Assembly (NCBI GenBank): GCA_022843605.1
Contig: JALHNI010000001.1
Coordinates: 105,920-169,919 of the forward strand
Origin: Bryobacter sp.
GTDB taxonomy: Bacteria > Acidobacteriota > Terriglobia > Bryobacterales > Bryobacteraceae
Direction: 5' to 3'
Length of the DNA: 64,000 nucleotides
Shown here: piece after piece, positions 42,506 through 51,951 of the stretch
Layout: each line of letters starts with the position of its first letter
Numbering within the stretch: position 1 is the stretch's first letter
Program-made: the position numbers and the translations under genes
The notes under the pieces: model-generated
Seen by the model: the letters and a program-made list of their open reading frames with translations, nothing else
Told to the model about the DNA's origin: nothing
Database searches by the model: none

Positions 42506-44531
42506 TGGCGGGAACCTCCTTCACTTCGATTCGGATCGGCCGAGCCGGGATTTCTTCGAGCTGACCATTGACCATGAGGCGGCCAACGACGTACAGGTCA
42601 TATTGGGTGGGCAGGGTGTTCTTGGTCGTGGTGACTTTGAACGTGCCGGTCGACTTGTCCTTTTCGCTGGGCTTGAAGTCGATGGTTCGGGTGTCCGCCG
42701 CATTCAGCAAGTCTACCGATAAGTTGGCCGGCCATTCCATGCCCATACGGCGGGACTTCCACTGGTAGCGAAAGATGAACTCTTCGCCTTCGCTTTTCAT
42801 GGTTTGTTGGGCGAGGGAGACCTCAAGCCAAGCGGTGGGCGGGGCGGTGATGGCGACGGGGAGGCCCGCAGACAACCAGGGGGCGGTGATACCGCGTTGA
42901 CGGTCGACAACACCTTGCGAGACGGCGCCGGATACGTTGACGACCATGCCGGGGCCGCGTGCCGTCTTCGAGAGTTTCTGGCCGTCGGGCAGCGTGATTT
43001 CGCCGACGGCGGTGAGTTCGGTGAAGGGGAGCCGGACGTCGGCGTCGGCGGAGATGACGATGACGCCGCGACGGCTGGCGGTGCGTGCAAGGCCGGTGAC
43101 TGGATCGACGATCTCTTCGGGAATCCAGCCGCCTTCGGCGCGCAGGCCTTTGGGCAGGGCAGGGATGGAGACGCGCACGGGACCGTTGTACCCGCGCCGT
43201 TCGATACTGACGGGAATGGCGGCGTTGCCGCCGGCGGGGATATTGAGATAGGGCGTGTTGACGGAGAGCTCAAACTCGTTGGGGGCGATGCGGGTGCGGA
43301 GGCGATAGGCGAAACCGGGGCCGCCGCGTTCGGCCAAATCATCAATGGAAACTTGGATCTCGTGGACGCCTTCCGGGACGGGGAAGCGTAAGTAGGGGTC
43401 GCCCGCGGTGCGCGATTCGAATTGCACGGAGTTGACGCCGAGAAGTACCGATGTGTCACCGGCCGACGCCAGTTTCTTGCCCTGGGTGTCGCGTACGGTA
43501 ATCACGCCAGCGAGGCGGGAGGTGCCTAACTCGCGGGCTTGGACCTCGAACATGAAGACTTGGCCCGGTTGTACAGCGAGCTTGTAAGTGTCGGCCTCGC
43601 CGGGTTTGCTGAGGCGGCCGTTCATGATGGAGGGGACGACTAGGCGGCCAGCTGACTCATCGAATTCAGGTTCGTCGCCCACGGCGAGGGGTAGCGGCAG
43701 CGTAGAGGCATCGGGCAGGGTGACGAACGCGGTGCGTCCGGAGATATCGGCGACGGTAGACGCACCCGAGATGGTGATTGGCGTCTTACTGCCTCGCTGA
43801 CCGCCCAAGGGGAATAATTCAGTGGGGTAACTGAATTGGCCGGACTTAAGGCGGTAGAAGTTGGTGGTTTGGGTGCTGAAGCGTGCGTCGTGCACTTCGA
43901 CGTAGTAATAGCCGGCGGCAGGGAAGGTGACTTCCAGGCGAGCGTCAAGGCCGGCGAGCGGGGCGTCTTCACTGCGGGCAAGGGTACGTCCCTGGCTGTC
44001 GGAGACGCGAATCACCGGATCGATGGCGGAGCCACAGCGGCGGGCCTCGATTTCAAAGGTGCGCTTTTCGCCAGCCTTGGCCTGCACGCGGAACATGTCG
44101 CGCTCGGCGCCGCGGAGGGTGCCGTTGACGGTGACATTGGCGGCCGGCAGCGGCTGGGCGGTCTCCATCGAGTCGTTGCGGTGCGGCAATTGCCCGGGTT
44201 CGCTTTCTTCTTCGGCTAACTCGGGAAAGGCGCCGACGGTGAAGAGTTGGACGTTCGAGATGCCGTCGGCGGTCTCGAGGCGGATGGGATAGACGCCAAC
44301 GGCGATCTCGCCCTTGGGCTCCACCAGATAGACAGCTTGGCCTTTTTCGGGAGCCAACTCAGTGAAGGTGGCGGGAAGGCTGGAATGCACCTTGGCGCCG
44401 CTGCCGAGATCACGGCCGACGATAACGAGCTTGAAGGGGCGGCCCTTTTGCGCTCCGCGGGGTCGGAGATCGTCGATCGTGGGCGGGCCGGCGAAGAGGA
44501 GCGCGGGCAATAACCAAAGCCAGTGTTTCAT
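42483..44531 (-). CDS. Secreted pre-peptidase C-terminal (PPC) domain protein
   Basis: A 682-residue exported protein (signal MKHWLWLLPALLFAG) built of beta domains. A first IPT/Ig-like domain (IDDLRPRGAQKGRPFKL) is followed by PPC domains: NDSMETAQPLPAANVTVNG to YYYVEVHDARF, then KPGEADTYKLAVQPGQVFMFEV and a later repeat. No catalytic motif is seen; such proteins bind partners or glycans at the surface. It overlaps its upstream neighbour by 4 bp and its downstream neighbour by 23 bp, so all belong to one operon. Confidence 0.84.
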   Translation of the reverse strand: MKHWLWLLPALLFAGPPTIDDLRPRGAQKGRPFKLVIVGRDLGSGAKVHSSLPATFTELAPEKGQAVYLVEPKGEIAVGVYPIRLETADGISNVQLFTVGAFPELAEEESEPGQLPHRNDSMETAQPLPAANVTVNGTLRGAERDMFRVQAKAGEKRTFEIEARRCGSAIDPVIRVSDSQGRTLARSEDAPLAGLDARLEVTFPAAGYYYVEVHDARFSTQTTNFYRLKSGQFSYPTELFPLGGQRGSKTPITISGASTVADISGRTAFVTLPDASTLPLPLAVGDEPEFDESAGRLVVPSIMNGRLSKPGEADTYKLAVQPGQVFMFEVQARELGTSRLAGVITVRDTQGKKLASAGDTSVLLGVNSVQFESRTAGDPYLRFPVPEGVHEIQVSIDDLAERGGPGFAYRLRTRIAPNEFELSVNTPYLNIPAGGNAAIPVSIERRGYNGPVRVSIPALPKGLRAEGGWIPEEIVDPVTGLARTASRRGVIVISADADVRLPFTELTAVGEITLPDGQKLSKTARGPGMVVNVSGAVSQGVVDRQRGITAPWLSAGLPVAITAPPTAWLEVSLAQQTMKSEGEEFIFRYQWKSRRMGMEWPANLSVDLLNAADTRTIDFKPSEKDKSTGTFKVTTTKNTLPTQYDLYVVGRLMVNGQLEEIPARPIRIEVKEVPASEVVAAQ

Positions 44532-45865
44532 TGACCACCTCCCGCGGTGGCCATGGGCACCGGGATGAATTCTTTGACTAACTTGCCGCCGGCGGTTTCG
44601 TAGAGGCGGACTTGGCCGTCGAAGCCGGCCGTGGCAAGGCGCCGGCTGTCGGGCGAGAAGGTGACGGAGTAAATGCCGGCCGTATGACCTTTGAGGGCGA
44701 AGCGGATCTCGCCGGATTCGGCGTCATAGACGTTGACTTCCGGGGCTGCGCCGGCAACGGCAATCAGCTTGGCGTCGGGGGACCAGTCGAGGGCCATGAT
44801 GGGTCCGTTCTGACGGCCTAACTTGCGCACTAAGGTGGTGTCGTCGGCAATCTTCATGTTTTTCGGACGGTCCATGAGATAGATGTAGGGGATGCGCTCA
44901 TCGCCTCCTAGTACTACTAGATCTTGCTTGGGATGACGGGCGACAGCAGTAAGTTCGCCACGGAGTAGATTTATGTTTTCTAAGAAGCGTCCCGTGGAGG
45001 CGTCGATCAGTTTTGCGGCGCGATCACGGCCGACGCTGACGAAGCGTTGGGAGTTAGTCCCGAAGACAGTAGAGAGAACCCAGTTTTCGTGGTTGCCAAT
45101 CTTGTAAACTTCTTGGCCGGTGAGGGCGTCGAAAACATGAACACTGTTGTCCGCACAACCCACGGCGATGCGGCTTCCGTCGGGCGCGATCGAAGCTCCG
45201 AAGACGGTGTCGGTGGTGAGTCTCATGGCCTTAAGGGACTTCGCGGAAGCAACATCCCAGACCTGAACTTCGCCAAAGCGAGCAGGGGTGCCACCGCCGG
45301 CAACGAGCTTCTTTCCGTCGGGTGAAAAGGCGAGGGAGAGCAGGCGTTCGGAGTCTCCTGGAAGGCGGGCGATGAGTCCGGTGCCATCGGCGCGATGAAG
45401 CAAGATTTCGCCGTTGCCGGCGACGGCGAGGGTTTGTCCATCGGGAGAAAAACGGAGCGCGGTGATGACGGGCGGCTGCGTATAAAGTGCTGGTTTACCT
45501 AGAGATAAGCTGGACTCGGCCGGGGAGTCGTCTTTAGCGCCAGAGCGGATCCAGTCGCGAAAGAGCTCGATCTGGTCCTTCGCTAGCGGCGGGGCACCCA
45601 TGGGCATTCGGGGTTGCACGAAGGCGAGGAGATACTTGATGGTGAGACTTTCGTCGGCATTGCCAGGGACGAAGGCTGGGCCGCGGCTTCCGCCGGTCTT
45701 GAAGGCCGAATAGGTAGTGAGATCGAGGCCCCCACTCGTGCCACCGGGACGGTGGCAGCCGGAACACTGCTTCTGCAGAATCGGGCGAATCTCCCGGTGG
45801 TAGCTGGTCTCCGCCAAGCCAGCGACGGGCACGGCGAGCAGCAGAGCAATCCGTAGAGTTTCCAT
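44528..45865 (-). CDS. Cytochrome c-like WD40 beta-propeller protein
   Basis: A 445-residue exported protein (signal METLRIALLLAVPVAGLAE). The N-terminal domain is a planctomycete-type cytochrome (PSCyt1) with QKQCSGCHRPGG (CXXCH at Cys34-His38) and the downstream Met-rich RMPMGAPPL. Residues 130-440 form a WD40 propeller (repeats such as LRFSPDGQTLAVAG and VTFSPDSRRLATAGFDGQVRLY). ATG 45865 lies 13 nt after a TATAAT on the minus strand. It is the first gene of the operon. A c-type haem and a protein-docking propeller suggest an electron-transfer or anchoring role. Confidence 0.88.
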   Translation of the reverse strand: METLRIALLLAVPVAGLAETSYHREIRPILQKQCSGCHRPGGTSGGLDLTTYSAFKTGGSRGPAFVPGNADESLTIKYLLAFVQPRMPMGAPPLAKDQIELFRDWIRSGAKDDSPAESSLSLGKPALYTQPPVITALRFSPDGQTLAVAGNGEILLHRADGTGLIARLPGDSERLLSLAFSPDGKKLVAGGGTPARFGEVQVWDVASAKSLKAMRLTTDTVFGASIAPDGSRIAVGCADNSVHVFDALTGQEVYKIGNHENWVLSTVFGTNSQRFVSVGRDRAAKLIDASTGRFLENINLLRGELTAVARHPKQDLVVLGGDERIPYIYLMDRPKNMKIADDTTLVRKLGRQNGPIMALDWSPDAKLIAVAGAAPEVNVYDAESGEIRFALKGHTAGIYSVTFSPDSRRLATAGFDGQVRLYETAGGKLVKEFIPVPMATAGGGQ

Positions 45866-45878
45866 AATCGGTATCAAG

Positions 45879-45884
45879 ATTATA
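45879..45884 (-). promoter_or_regulatory. -10 TATAAT of the cytochrome-WD40 operon
   Basis: TATAAT on the minus strand, 13 nt before the ATG at 45865; predicted leader of about 7 nt. It lies back to back with the promoter of the divergent gene at 45924 in an intergenic region of 58 bp. Confidence 0.45.
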
Positions 45885-45909
45885 TACTCTTCACAAAAGA
45901 GGCTTGGGG

Positions 45910-45915
45910 TATACT
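45910..45915 (+). promoter_or_regulatory. -10-like TATACT of the divergent DUF1549/DUF1553 gene
   Basis: TATACT ends 8 nt before the ATG at 45924, a leaderless arrangement. The two operons therefore share one short divergent control region and may be regulated together. Confidence 0.42.
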
Positions 45916-45923
45916 CGAGGGAA

Positions 45924-47759
45924 ATGTCGAGCATTCGAAAGATCGCTTTCAGTCTCGCCGTCACCACCGCGCTGGGCATCACCGTACTGGTCGCAGCAGA
46001 TCCCAATTGTCCTGGCTATCCGATGGCGATGCGCGCCGCCTGGCAGAGTAGCCGTCAACTCGACGCTGCATTCCAGGCGCAGCCGAAGACCGTTCGAAAG
46101 AAAGCGGCGACCGCGGACTATCCGCGAGACTCTTTCATCGACCAGATTCTGTTGGAAAAGATGACGGCAGACGGCGTGGAAGCCGCGCCCTTGACCACGG
46201 ATCAGGAATTTGTCCGCCGCATCTACTTAGATCTCACCGGACGAATTCCCACTCCCGAGCAGACTCTCGACTTCGTCAACGATCAGCAGACGGGTAAGCG
46301 CGCTGCGTTGATTGATCGCTTGCAGAAGTCGCCAGCGTACGTGGACCAGTTCACGTTGTACTTCGGCAATAAGTTCAAGGTGACCCGGGCGAATCGCTAT
46401 GTGGGCTTGGCGGGGCGCAATGTGTTCTATAAATTCGTACGCGACTTTGTTGAGCGCGATCAGCCTTACAACCAGTTCATCACTCAGCTATTGACCGCGC
46501 AGGGCGATGTGGATACTTCGCCCGGGGTGCAATTCTGGGCGCGCAATTTTTCCGATCTCGATGGTCCGGTGCAGGACACCTGGGACAACACGACCGACGT
46601 GATCACCACGCAACTGATGGGCTTTAAGACCGAGTGCATTTCCTGTCACAACGGCCGCGGTTACCTGGAGAAGATCAATGTCTGGCTGACGCGGAAGAAT
46701 CGGGCAGATTTTTGGGCAATGTCGGCGTTTCTTTCGCGGACTAATTTTTTGCGCTGGTCCGACAACGGCCCGGGTTACCGGCCGAAGATGATCGTGTTTG
46801 ACCGGGACTATGGAAATTACTCCGGGGCGTTAAGCGCTCCAAGTACGCGGCCGGCACGGACCGATGCGAGCTATGATCCGACATGGATCATTAACGGAGA
46901 GCCGGCCACGGGAGAGAACTATCGCGCTGAATTGGCGCGGAAGTTGACGACGGACCGGCAGTTTGCGAAAGCCACCGTGAATTACCTGTGGGCGCACTTC
47001 TTCCGGAGCGGGATCGTTGATCCGCCGGATGGGTGGGACTTATCGCGGGTGGATCCGAACCGTCCACCGCCCGAGGGATGGCCGATGCAGAATTCGCACC
47101 CCGAACTGCTGGAACAATTGGCTGACCACTTCATCAGCCACGGCTACAGCATCAAGGAGATGGTGCGGCTGATTACGAGTTCCAGTGTGTATCAGCTCTC
47201 GAGCCGGTATGAGGGGACGTGGAAGCCGGAGTATGCAAGGTACTTTGCGCGGCACAACCCGAGCCGCTTGTCGGCGGAAGCCGTTTATGATTCGCTAGTG
47301 ACGGCGACCCGGACCGATGCTGCGATGACGGTGTTCGGCTGGGATCAACCAGTTCGGTTTGCCAATCAACTGCCGGATCCGACTGAGCCCTCGACCGATG
47401 ACGGGGTGACGAACTTACTTTCGCAGTTCGGACGGGGGAATTGGCTGAACGTACCAAGTAGCAATGGTCCCAATTTGCTGGGCCTGCTGTATTCGATGAA
47501 CGATGGCTTCGTGGTGGCGCGGACGTTTGGAACGAACAATCGCGGGACAATTCTGAGCAACCGCGTGCTTTCGATCCACGCCCGGGCGACTTCAGACGAA
47601 GATGCAATCTCACAGATGTTTCTCGCTACGCTTTCCCGGAATCCCACGGAGGCAGAAACCGCAGCCGTCCTCGCGCGCCGTAAGAGCCGGCGCGAAGAGT
47701 GGCTCAGCGATCTCCAGTGGGCGCTGCTGAACAAGCTCGATTTCCTCTTCAACTACTAA
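45924..47759 (+). CDS. DUF1549/DUF1553 protein, CISCH subtype (block 2)
   Basis: A 611-residue exported protein (signal with FSLAVTTALGITVLVAAD). DUF1549 is marked by IYLDLTGRIPTPEQTLDFV near residue 100, DUF1553 by ATVNYLWAHFFRSGIVDPPDG near 352 and the C-terminal LSRNPTEAE. The central cysteine motif is CISCHNGRGYLEKIN near residue 237 instead of the usual CAQCHDHPF, and no N-terminal cytochrome domain precedes it. This places it with the block-3 protein at 55206 rather than the one at 40331. It is followed by a DUF1501 gene 2 bp downstream. Confidence 0.88.
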   Translation: MSSIRKIAFSLAVTTALGITVLVAADPNCPGYPMAMRAAWQSSRQLDAAFQAQPKTVRKKAATADYPRDSFIDQILLEKMTADGVEAAPLTTDQEFVRRIYLDLTGRIPTPEQTLDFVNDQQTGKRAALIDRLQKSPAYVDQFTLYFGNKFKVTRANRYVGLAGRNVFYKFVRDFVERDQPYNQFITQLLTAQGDVDTSPGVQFWARNFSDLDGPVQDTWDNTTDVITTQLMGFKTECISCHNGRGYLEKINVWLTRKNRADFWAMSAFLSRTNFLRWSDNGPGYRPKMIVFDRDYGNYSGALSAPSTRPARTDASYDPTWIINGEPATGENYRAELARKLTTDRQFAKATVNYLWAHFFRSGIVDPPDGWDLSRVDPNRPPPEGWPMQNSHPELLEQLADHFISHGYSIKEMVRLITSSSVYQLSSRYEGTWKPEYARYFARHNPSRLSAEAVYDSLVTATRTDAAMTVFGWDQPVRFANQLPDPTEPSTDDGVTNLLSQFGRGNWLNVPSSNGPNLLGLLYSMNDGFVVARTFGTNNRGTILSNRVLSIHARATSDEDAISQMFLATLSRNPTEAETAAVLARRKSRREEWLSDLQWALLNKLDFLFNY

Positions 47760-47761
47760 CC

Positions 47762-49123
47762 ATGAAGCACAGGCCCAAACTCTGCTCAGGACATGCGCCC
47801 GTCACGCGCCGGCATTTGCTTTTCGGCAGCGCGCTGGTGGGTGCGAGCGCCGGATATCTGAAGGCTCATCCCGATGCGGAAGTGACGACGACGAGCGCGC
47901 CGCTTCGGAATACGGCGAAGGCTTGTATCTTTATCAATCTGAACGGTGGCGCGAGTCATCTGGATATGTTCACGCCGCAGGATGGCCCCTGGAATCCCCG
48001 TGATGCGGATATCCGCAGCTACACGGGCGGGGCGCGTCTTTCGAATCGTTTCTATCCCAACTTGTCGAAGCTGACGGGGGAGATGTTGCTGCTGCGATCG
48101 GTGGCGACTTGGGAGAATGCGCACGAGCGTGGGCAATATTATCTGCAGACGGCGCATTCGCAGAATCCGGCTTTCGCTTCGGAAACGCCGCATATCGGAG
48201 CGGTGATGGCGCGGGAGCAGAATTCGAACGGCGTTTTGCCGCCGTTTATGTCGTTCAACCATGCTTCCCTGCAGGGCGCCACATTTCTGGGTGGGCGATA
48301 TCAGCCCTTTTTGCCTCCGGTGGATAACAACGGGATTCCAACGTTGGTACACAATCATTTCGGTTCGGCGGAGGAGAGCCGGGTTCGTTTCGAGCAGCGC
48401 TTCGAACTGTTAGAGACGCTGGACGCGCCGCTGCGGAGCGGGCCGTACAACCTGGACATGGCTGACTACGCGAGCTTTTATTCGCAGGCCCGGAACATGA
48501 TGTATAACACGCCGGTGGGCCGGGTGTTCCAGTTCACGCAAGAGGAAGAGCAGCAGTATGGCACGGGGACGTTCGCACGTTCGTTGATTGTGGCGCGGAA
48601 CGCGATTCGGGCCCGGAACGGCGTGACGTTTATTAACGTGACGTCGGAGGGTTGGGACACGCACAATGACATGTTCGACCCGGGCAATCCGACGAACTTC
48701 CTGCGGCCGGCGGCTTCACTGGATCGCGGACTGGCGGCATTGATCACGGACCTGAAAGCTTCCGGGGATTTGGCGACGACGATGATTGTGGTGATGGGCG
48801 AGTTCGGCCGTACTCCGGGCAATCTGAATACGCGCGCGGGCCGGGACCACCACAAGGATGCGATGTGTGCGGCGATCATTGGTGGAGGAGCCAAGGGCGG
48901 TCGTGCGCTGGGCGAGACCGACAATACAGGGACGAATATTACGGATCCCGGTTGGAGTGGCAATCGTCCGATTTATCCCGAGGATCTGGCGGCGACGATC
49001 TACTCGGCGTTGGGTGTCGACTATACGAAGAATTTGCTGGATGCTCCGTCGGGCCGCCGGTTTCAGCTTGTTCCCGGTGCGGCCGAAGGACATTATCGAC
49101 CCGTGGAAGAGGTGTGGGGTTGA
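47762..49123 (+). CDS. DUF1501 family secreted protein (block 2)
   Basis: A 453-residue DUF1501 protein with a Tat-like signal (TRRHLLFGSALVGASAG). IFINLNGGASHLDMFTPQDG near residue 55, GEFGRTPGNLNTRAGRDHHK near residue 345 and LAATIYSALGVDYTK near the end are the family landmarks. ATG 47762 follows the DUF1549/DUF1553 stop by 2 bp; the in-frame upstream start lies inside that gene. It is closely related to the DUF1501 at 57080. The stop overlaps the TTG start of the next gene. Confidence 0.9.
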   Translation: MKHRPKLCSGHAPVTRRHLLFGSALVGASAGYLKAHPDAEVTTTSAPLRNTAKACIFINLNGGASHLDMFTPQDGPWNPRDADIRSYTGGARLSNRFYPNLSKLTGEMLLLRSVATWENAHERGQYYLQTAHSQNPAFASETPHIGAVMAREQNSNGVLPPFMSFNHASLQGATFLGGRYQPFLPPVDNNGIPTLVHNHFGSAEESRVRFEQRFELLETLDAPLRSGPYNLDMADYASFYSQARNMMYNTPVGRVFQFTQEEEQQYGTGTFARSLIVARNAIRARNGVTFINVTSEGWDTHNDMFDPGNPTNFLRPAASLDRGLAALITDLKASGDLATTMIVVMGEFGRTPGNLNTRAGRDHHKDAMCAAIIGGGAKGGRALGETDNTGTNITDPGWSGNRPIYPEDLAATIYSALGVDYTKNLLDAPSGRRFQLVPGAAEGHYRPVEEVWG

Positions 49124-51903
49124 TCCGCGCGGCGGCACTTTTCGTGCTGGTGTCGGTGGGGGCCTGGGCCCAAGATTCGCTCCAGGTGTTCGCCGATGAC
49201 GACACTGTTGTGGTGGGGCGGACGCTTGCGATGCGGGCGATCCTTCGCGATGGCGGGGGAAATGTGAAGCCCGACCCTGCCGTCACCTGGAGCGTGAACA
49301 CACCGGCGATCGCGACGATTTCAGGCACAGGAGAGTTGCGTCCCCTGACGTTGGGTGTGGTGCGGGTGACCGCGCGCGTGGGTGGATTAGCCGCGGAAGT
49401 GCCGATCCAGACGGTGCCGCGCGAAGTGCGCATGGTTCCGCCAACGGCCACGGTGGCAGTGGGAGCGACTCTGCAGTTTCGCGCCGAGGCGTTGAATGCT
49501 GACGGCGTGGTGATTCCGAACGTGACTTGGACCTGGCAGGGGAATAACCGCAACGGCGACAACTCCTCGGTAATTTCGGTGAGCAATACGGGCTTACTGA
49601 CGGCGCGAGCGGATGGCGGCGCGATGGTGCGGGCAACCTATACGTACAACGAGCGGCTGACCGGGCTGCAGCGAGAGTCCATTGTGACGGCCGCGGTGGA
49701 TGTGGTGACGTCGCCCGGGTACCGGTTGAGTAAGGTGATCAACAATCGCGAGGCGCTGCCAACGTCTTTTGAACTACGGTCGCGACCGTCGATGTTGTGG
49801 AGCACGGACGACGGTCAGCTGTTTTTCAATGTGAACCTGGATGGCACCTCGAATGGCTTGATCCATTGGGACTACGGGGCTTGGCGAATGGTTTCGGCGG
49901 GTGGCCAGCCACGCTCGACGAGCGGCAGTCTGGCGACCGAGTTTGGCAGCCATGCGATTTTGCAGAGCGGCCGGGTGTTGTCGCGTGAAGAGACCAGCGG
50001 CAATGGCGCGCAACTGAATCGGGGAGACAAGACCGGACTGAAGCCCTTCCTGACGCAGGACGCCCCGATGGCGGGCACCGAGGGCACGGGAGACATTCGC
50101 ATTACGCGCAACTCCGCGAGCAGCAGCGGGTGGGTGATCGTTCGCGCCCGATTCCGTTTTCCAGGATTGCCGCAAACCTACACGGGGCTCTTTCGCGGCT
50201 TCGGCGACCGAATCACCGAACTGCTGATTTGGGATGCGCGGCCGGTGGAAGACTTCCCGCGCGGCTATAACATTGATGCCGATTTCGGCATTACGGACAA
50301 CGGCGAGGCCTACTACATTCTGTCGAATGAAGGACGACGGATCGTTTACCGGCACAAGTCGGAGCGCATCAAGGTGATTGGCACGGGCGACCCAATTCTG
50401 GGTTCAACAGTGCGCAGCTTGGCCGGCGGGCGGGAACGTTCGCCGGCGTACTTTATCGGCGAGAACGGCGATTTCGTTTTGGCGGTTCAGCTCGAGAATA
50501 GCTCGCAATATTTCCTGCGCTATACGACGGCGACGGGACCGGAGCCGAAGAGCCTGCGGATCGACAACCAGGCGGGAATTCTGTGGCACCATCCGACAGC
50601 GGGCACGTTGATCTACGCGCAACTGCCGGGAGAGCCGGCCAACGATGTATTCGTTTGGCCGCTGGATGGACCGATTCGGCCGGTGCAGCGTTTGAATGGA
50701 CAGTTGTTCGGCCAGACGGTGCAGGAGGTGGACAGCGGCACGTTGACCTCCAATGGCGAAGCGACGCTGATGATCCGTACGAACGCCTCGAGCATGATGA
50801 TCGTGCGGTTCGCGGACGCGCCGCGGATGATCGCCCAGCATGGTGACCGAATTCCGGTGACGGCCCCTTTGAACCTGTTCGGATTCGCCGGTGGCGCACG
50901 GGTGGGGCAGCCGCATCTGCTGGCGGGCGGCAGTCCGTCGAGCATTGCGCTGGTGGACGGGAACCGGTTGCGGCCGGTGGCGGCGATTGGAGATCGTCTC
51001 TTTGCGACGACTCCGTGGTTTGGTGCTTCGTCGAGCGTGTCGAACTGGAATGTGCGGAAGTCGCCGACAGGTGAGCTGTACTTTACGACGGATCTGGGTT
51101 TGGTGCGAGTGCCAGTGGGCAGCACGAGTCCGCAGGTGTTTCTACGGTTCCCATTGACGATCAACAACGTGCAAATCTTCGCACCTTACTGGGTGGATGC
51201 GAATACCCGGGGTGATGTTTTCTGGGTGGCGCCGACCAATGCTGGCGATACGCGGCTCTTCGTGACGCGTAACGGTACGGAGCATCGGCAGTTGCTGATC
51301 TACAGCAACAATGGGTCGACGGCGATGACGTTGGACGGCAAGGTGGCGAGGGAAATCAATAGCTTTGCCCTGGATGACGATGGGCGGCTGATGGTGTCGC
51401 TGCAGTTCCGGAACGATCCGGAGAACAACATCTACCTTTGGGCGAATGATGCTTGGCAGCGCTTGGCACGGACGAACGAGACCCGGATTGGTGGGCAAGT
51501 GGTCCGTGGCATTTCGAACGTTCACCGGGCTGGGGGGCGGCGGCTCTTCTCGCTGATGAGTATCGGTGACGGTGGGCAGTCGATTGCGGAATGGAAGGGT
51601 ACGACGTGGGAGGTGATGGTGAATTCGAGCCAAACTCTGACGCATGGCCAGCAGGTGGGCAATGTGGCCTTATTTGAGGCGAACCGCAATGGGGATCTCT
51701 TCTTCCAGCATTCGTCCGGGACGCCCTTCCTGATGGTGCGCCGGGGTGACCAGTTCGTGCAGGTGGCCAATCTTTACCGTCTGGTGGACGGCAAACTGAT
51801 TCTGCGGGTGAATGCGATCGATTTCCGGGATGACGGTACGGTCTATTTCCTGGCGGTAACCAGCGGTGACGAAGCGGTGCTGTTTCAGGGTCAGCGACTC
51901 TGA
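49120..51903 (+). CDS. Large secreted protein with two Big-like domains and a probable propeller
   Basis: A 927-residue exported protein. TTG 49120 is chosen: it overlaps the upstream stop (TTGA), has AGAGG 7 nt before it, and begins a clean signal peptide (IRAAALFVLVSVGAWAQ). Two bacterial Ig-like (Big2) domains follow: PAVTWSVNTPAIATISGTG near residue 55 and a second with ATVAVGATLQFRAEALNADG near residue 115. The remaining 700 residues consist of repeated beta segments (LFFNVNLDG, EAYYILSNEG, LYFTTDLGLV, VFWVAPTN), suggesting a propeller or reporter-like fold. No catalytic residues recognised. It completes the block-2 operon. Confidence 0.78.
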   Translation: MIRAAALFVLVSVGAWAQDSLQVFADDDTVVVGRTLAMRAILRDGGGNVKPDPAVTWSVNTPAIATISGTGELRPLTLGVVRVTARVGGLAAEVPIQTVPREVRMVPPTATVAVGATLQFRAEALNADGVVIPNVTWTWQGNNRNGDNSSVISVSNTGLLTARADGGAMVRATYTYNERLTGLQRESIVTAAVDVVTSPGYRLSKVINNREALPTSFELRSRPSMLWSTDDGQLFFNVNLDGTSNGLIHWDYGAWRMVSAGGQPRSTSGSLATEFGSHAILQSGRVLSREETSGNGAQLNRGDKTGLKPFLTQDAPMAGTEGTGDIRITRNSASSSGWVIVRARFRFPGLPQTYTGLFRGFGDRITELLIWDARPVEDFPRGYNIDADFGITDNGEAYYILSNEGRRIVYRHKSERIKVIGTGDPILGSTVRSLAGGRERSPAYFIGENGDFVLAVQLENSSQYFLRYTTATGPEPKSLRIDNQAGILWHHPTAGTLIYAQLPGEPANDVFVWPLDGPIRPVQRLNGQLFGQTVQEVDSGTLTSNGEATLMIRTNASSMMIVRFADAPRMIAQHGDRIPVTAPLNLFGFAGGARVGQPHLLAGGSPSSIALVDGNRLRPVAAIGDRLFATTPWFGASSSVSNWNVRKSPTGELYFTTDLGLVRVPVGSTSPQVFLRFPLTINNVQIFAPYWVDANTRGDVFWVAPTNAGDTRLFVTRNGTEHRQLLIYSNNGSTAMTLDGKVAREINSFALDDDGRLMVSLQFRNDPENNIYLWANDAWQRLARTNETRIGGQVVRGISNVHRAGGRRLFSLMSIGDGGQSIAEWKGTTWEVMVNSSQTLTHGQQVGNVALFEANRNGDLFFQHSSGTPFLMVRRGDQFVQVANLYRLVDGKLILRVNAIDFRDDGTVYFLAVTSGDEAVLFQGQRL

Positions 51904-51915
51904 TGCACAAGTTAC

Positions 51916-51944
51916 TTGATGGCGCAAAGTTCGTCTGCTAAACT
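51916..51944 (+). promoter_or_regulatory. Promoter of the metallophosphoesterase gene
   Basis: TTGATG at 51916-51921 and TAAACT at 51939-51944 are 17 bp apart. Transcription would begin at or next to the GTG at 51952, predicting a leaderless mRNA and arguing against the upstream in-frame starts at 51916 and 51919, which lie in the -35 box. Confidence 0.55.
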
Positions 51945-51951
51945 ACGGCTA

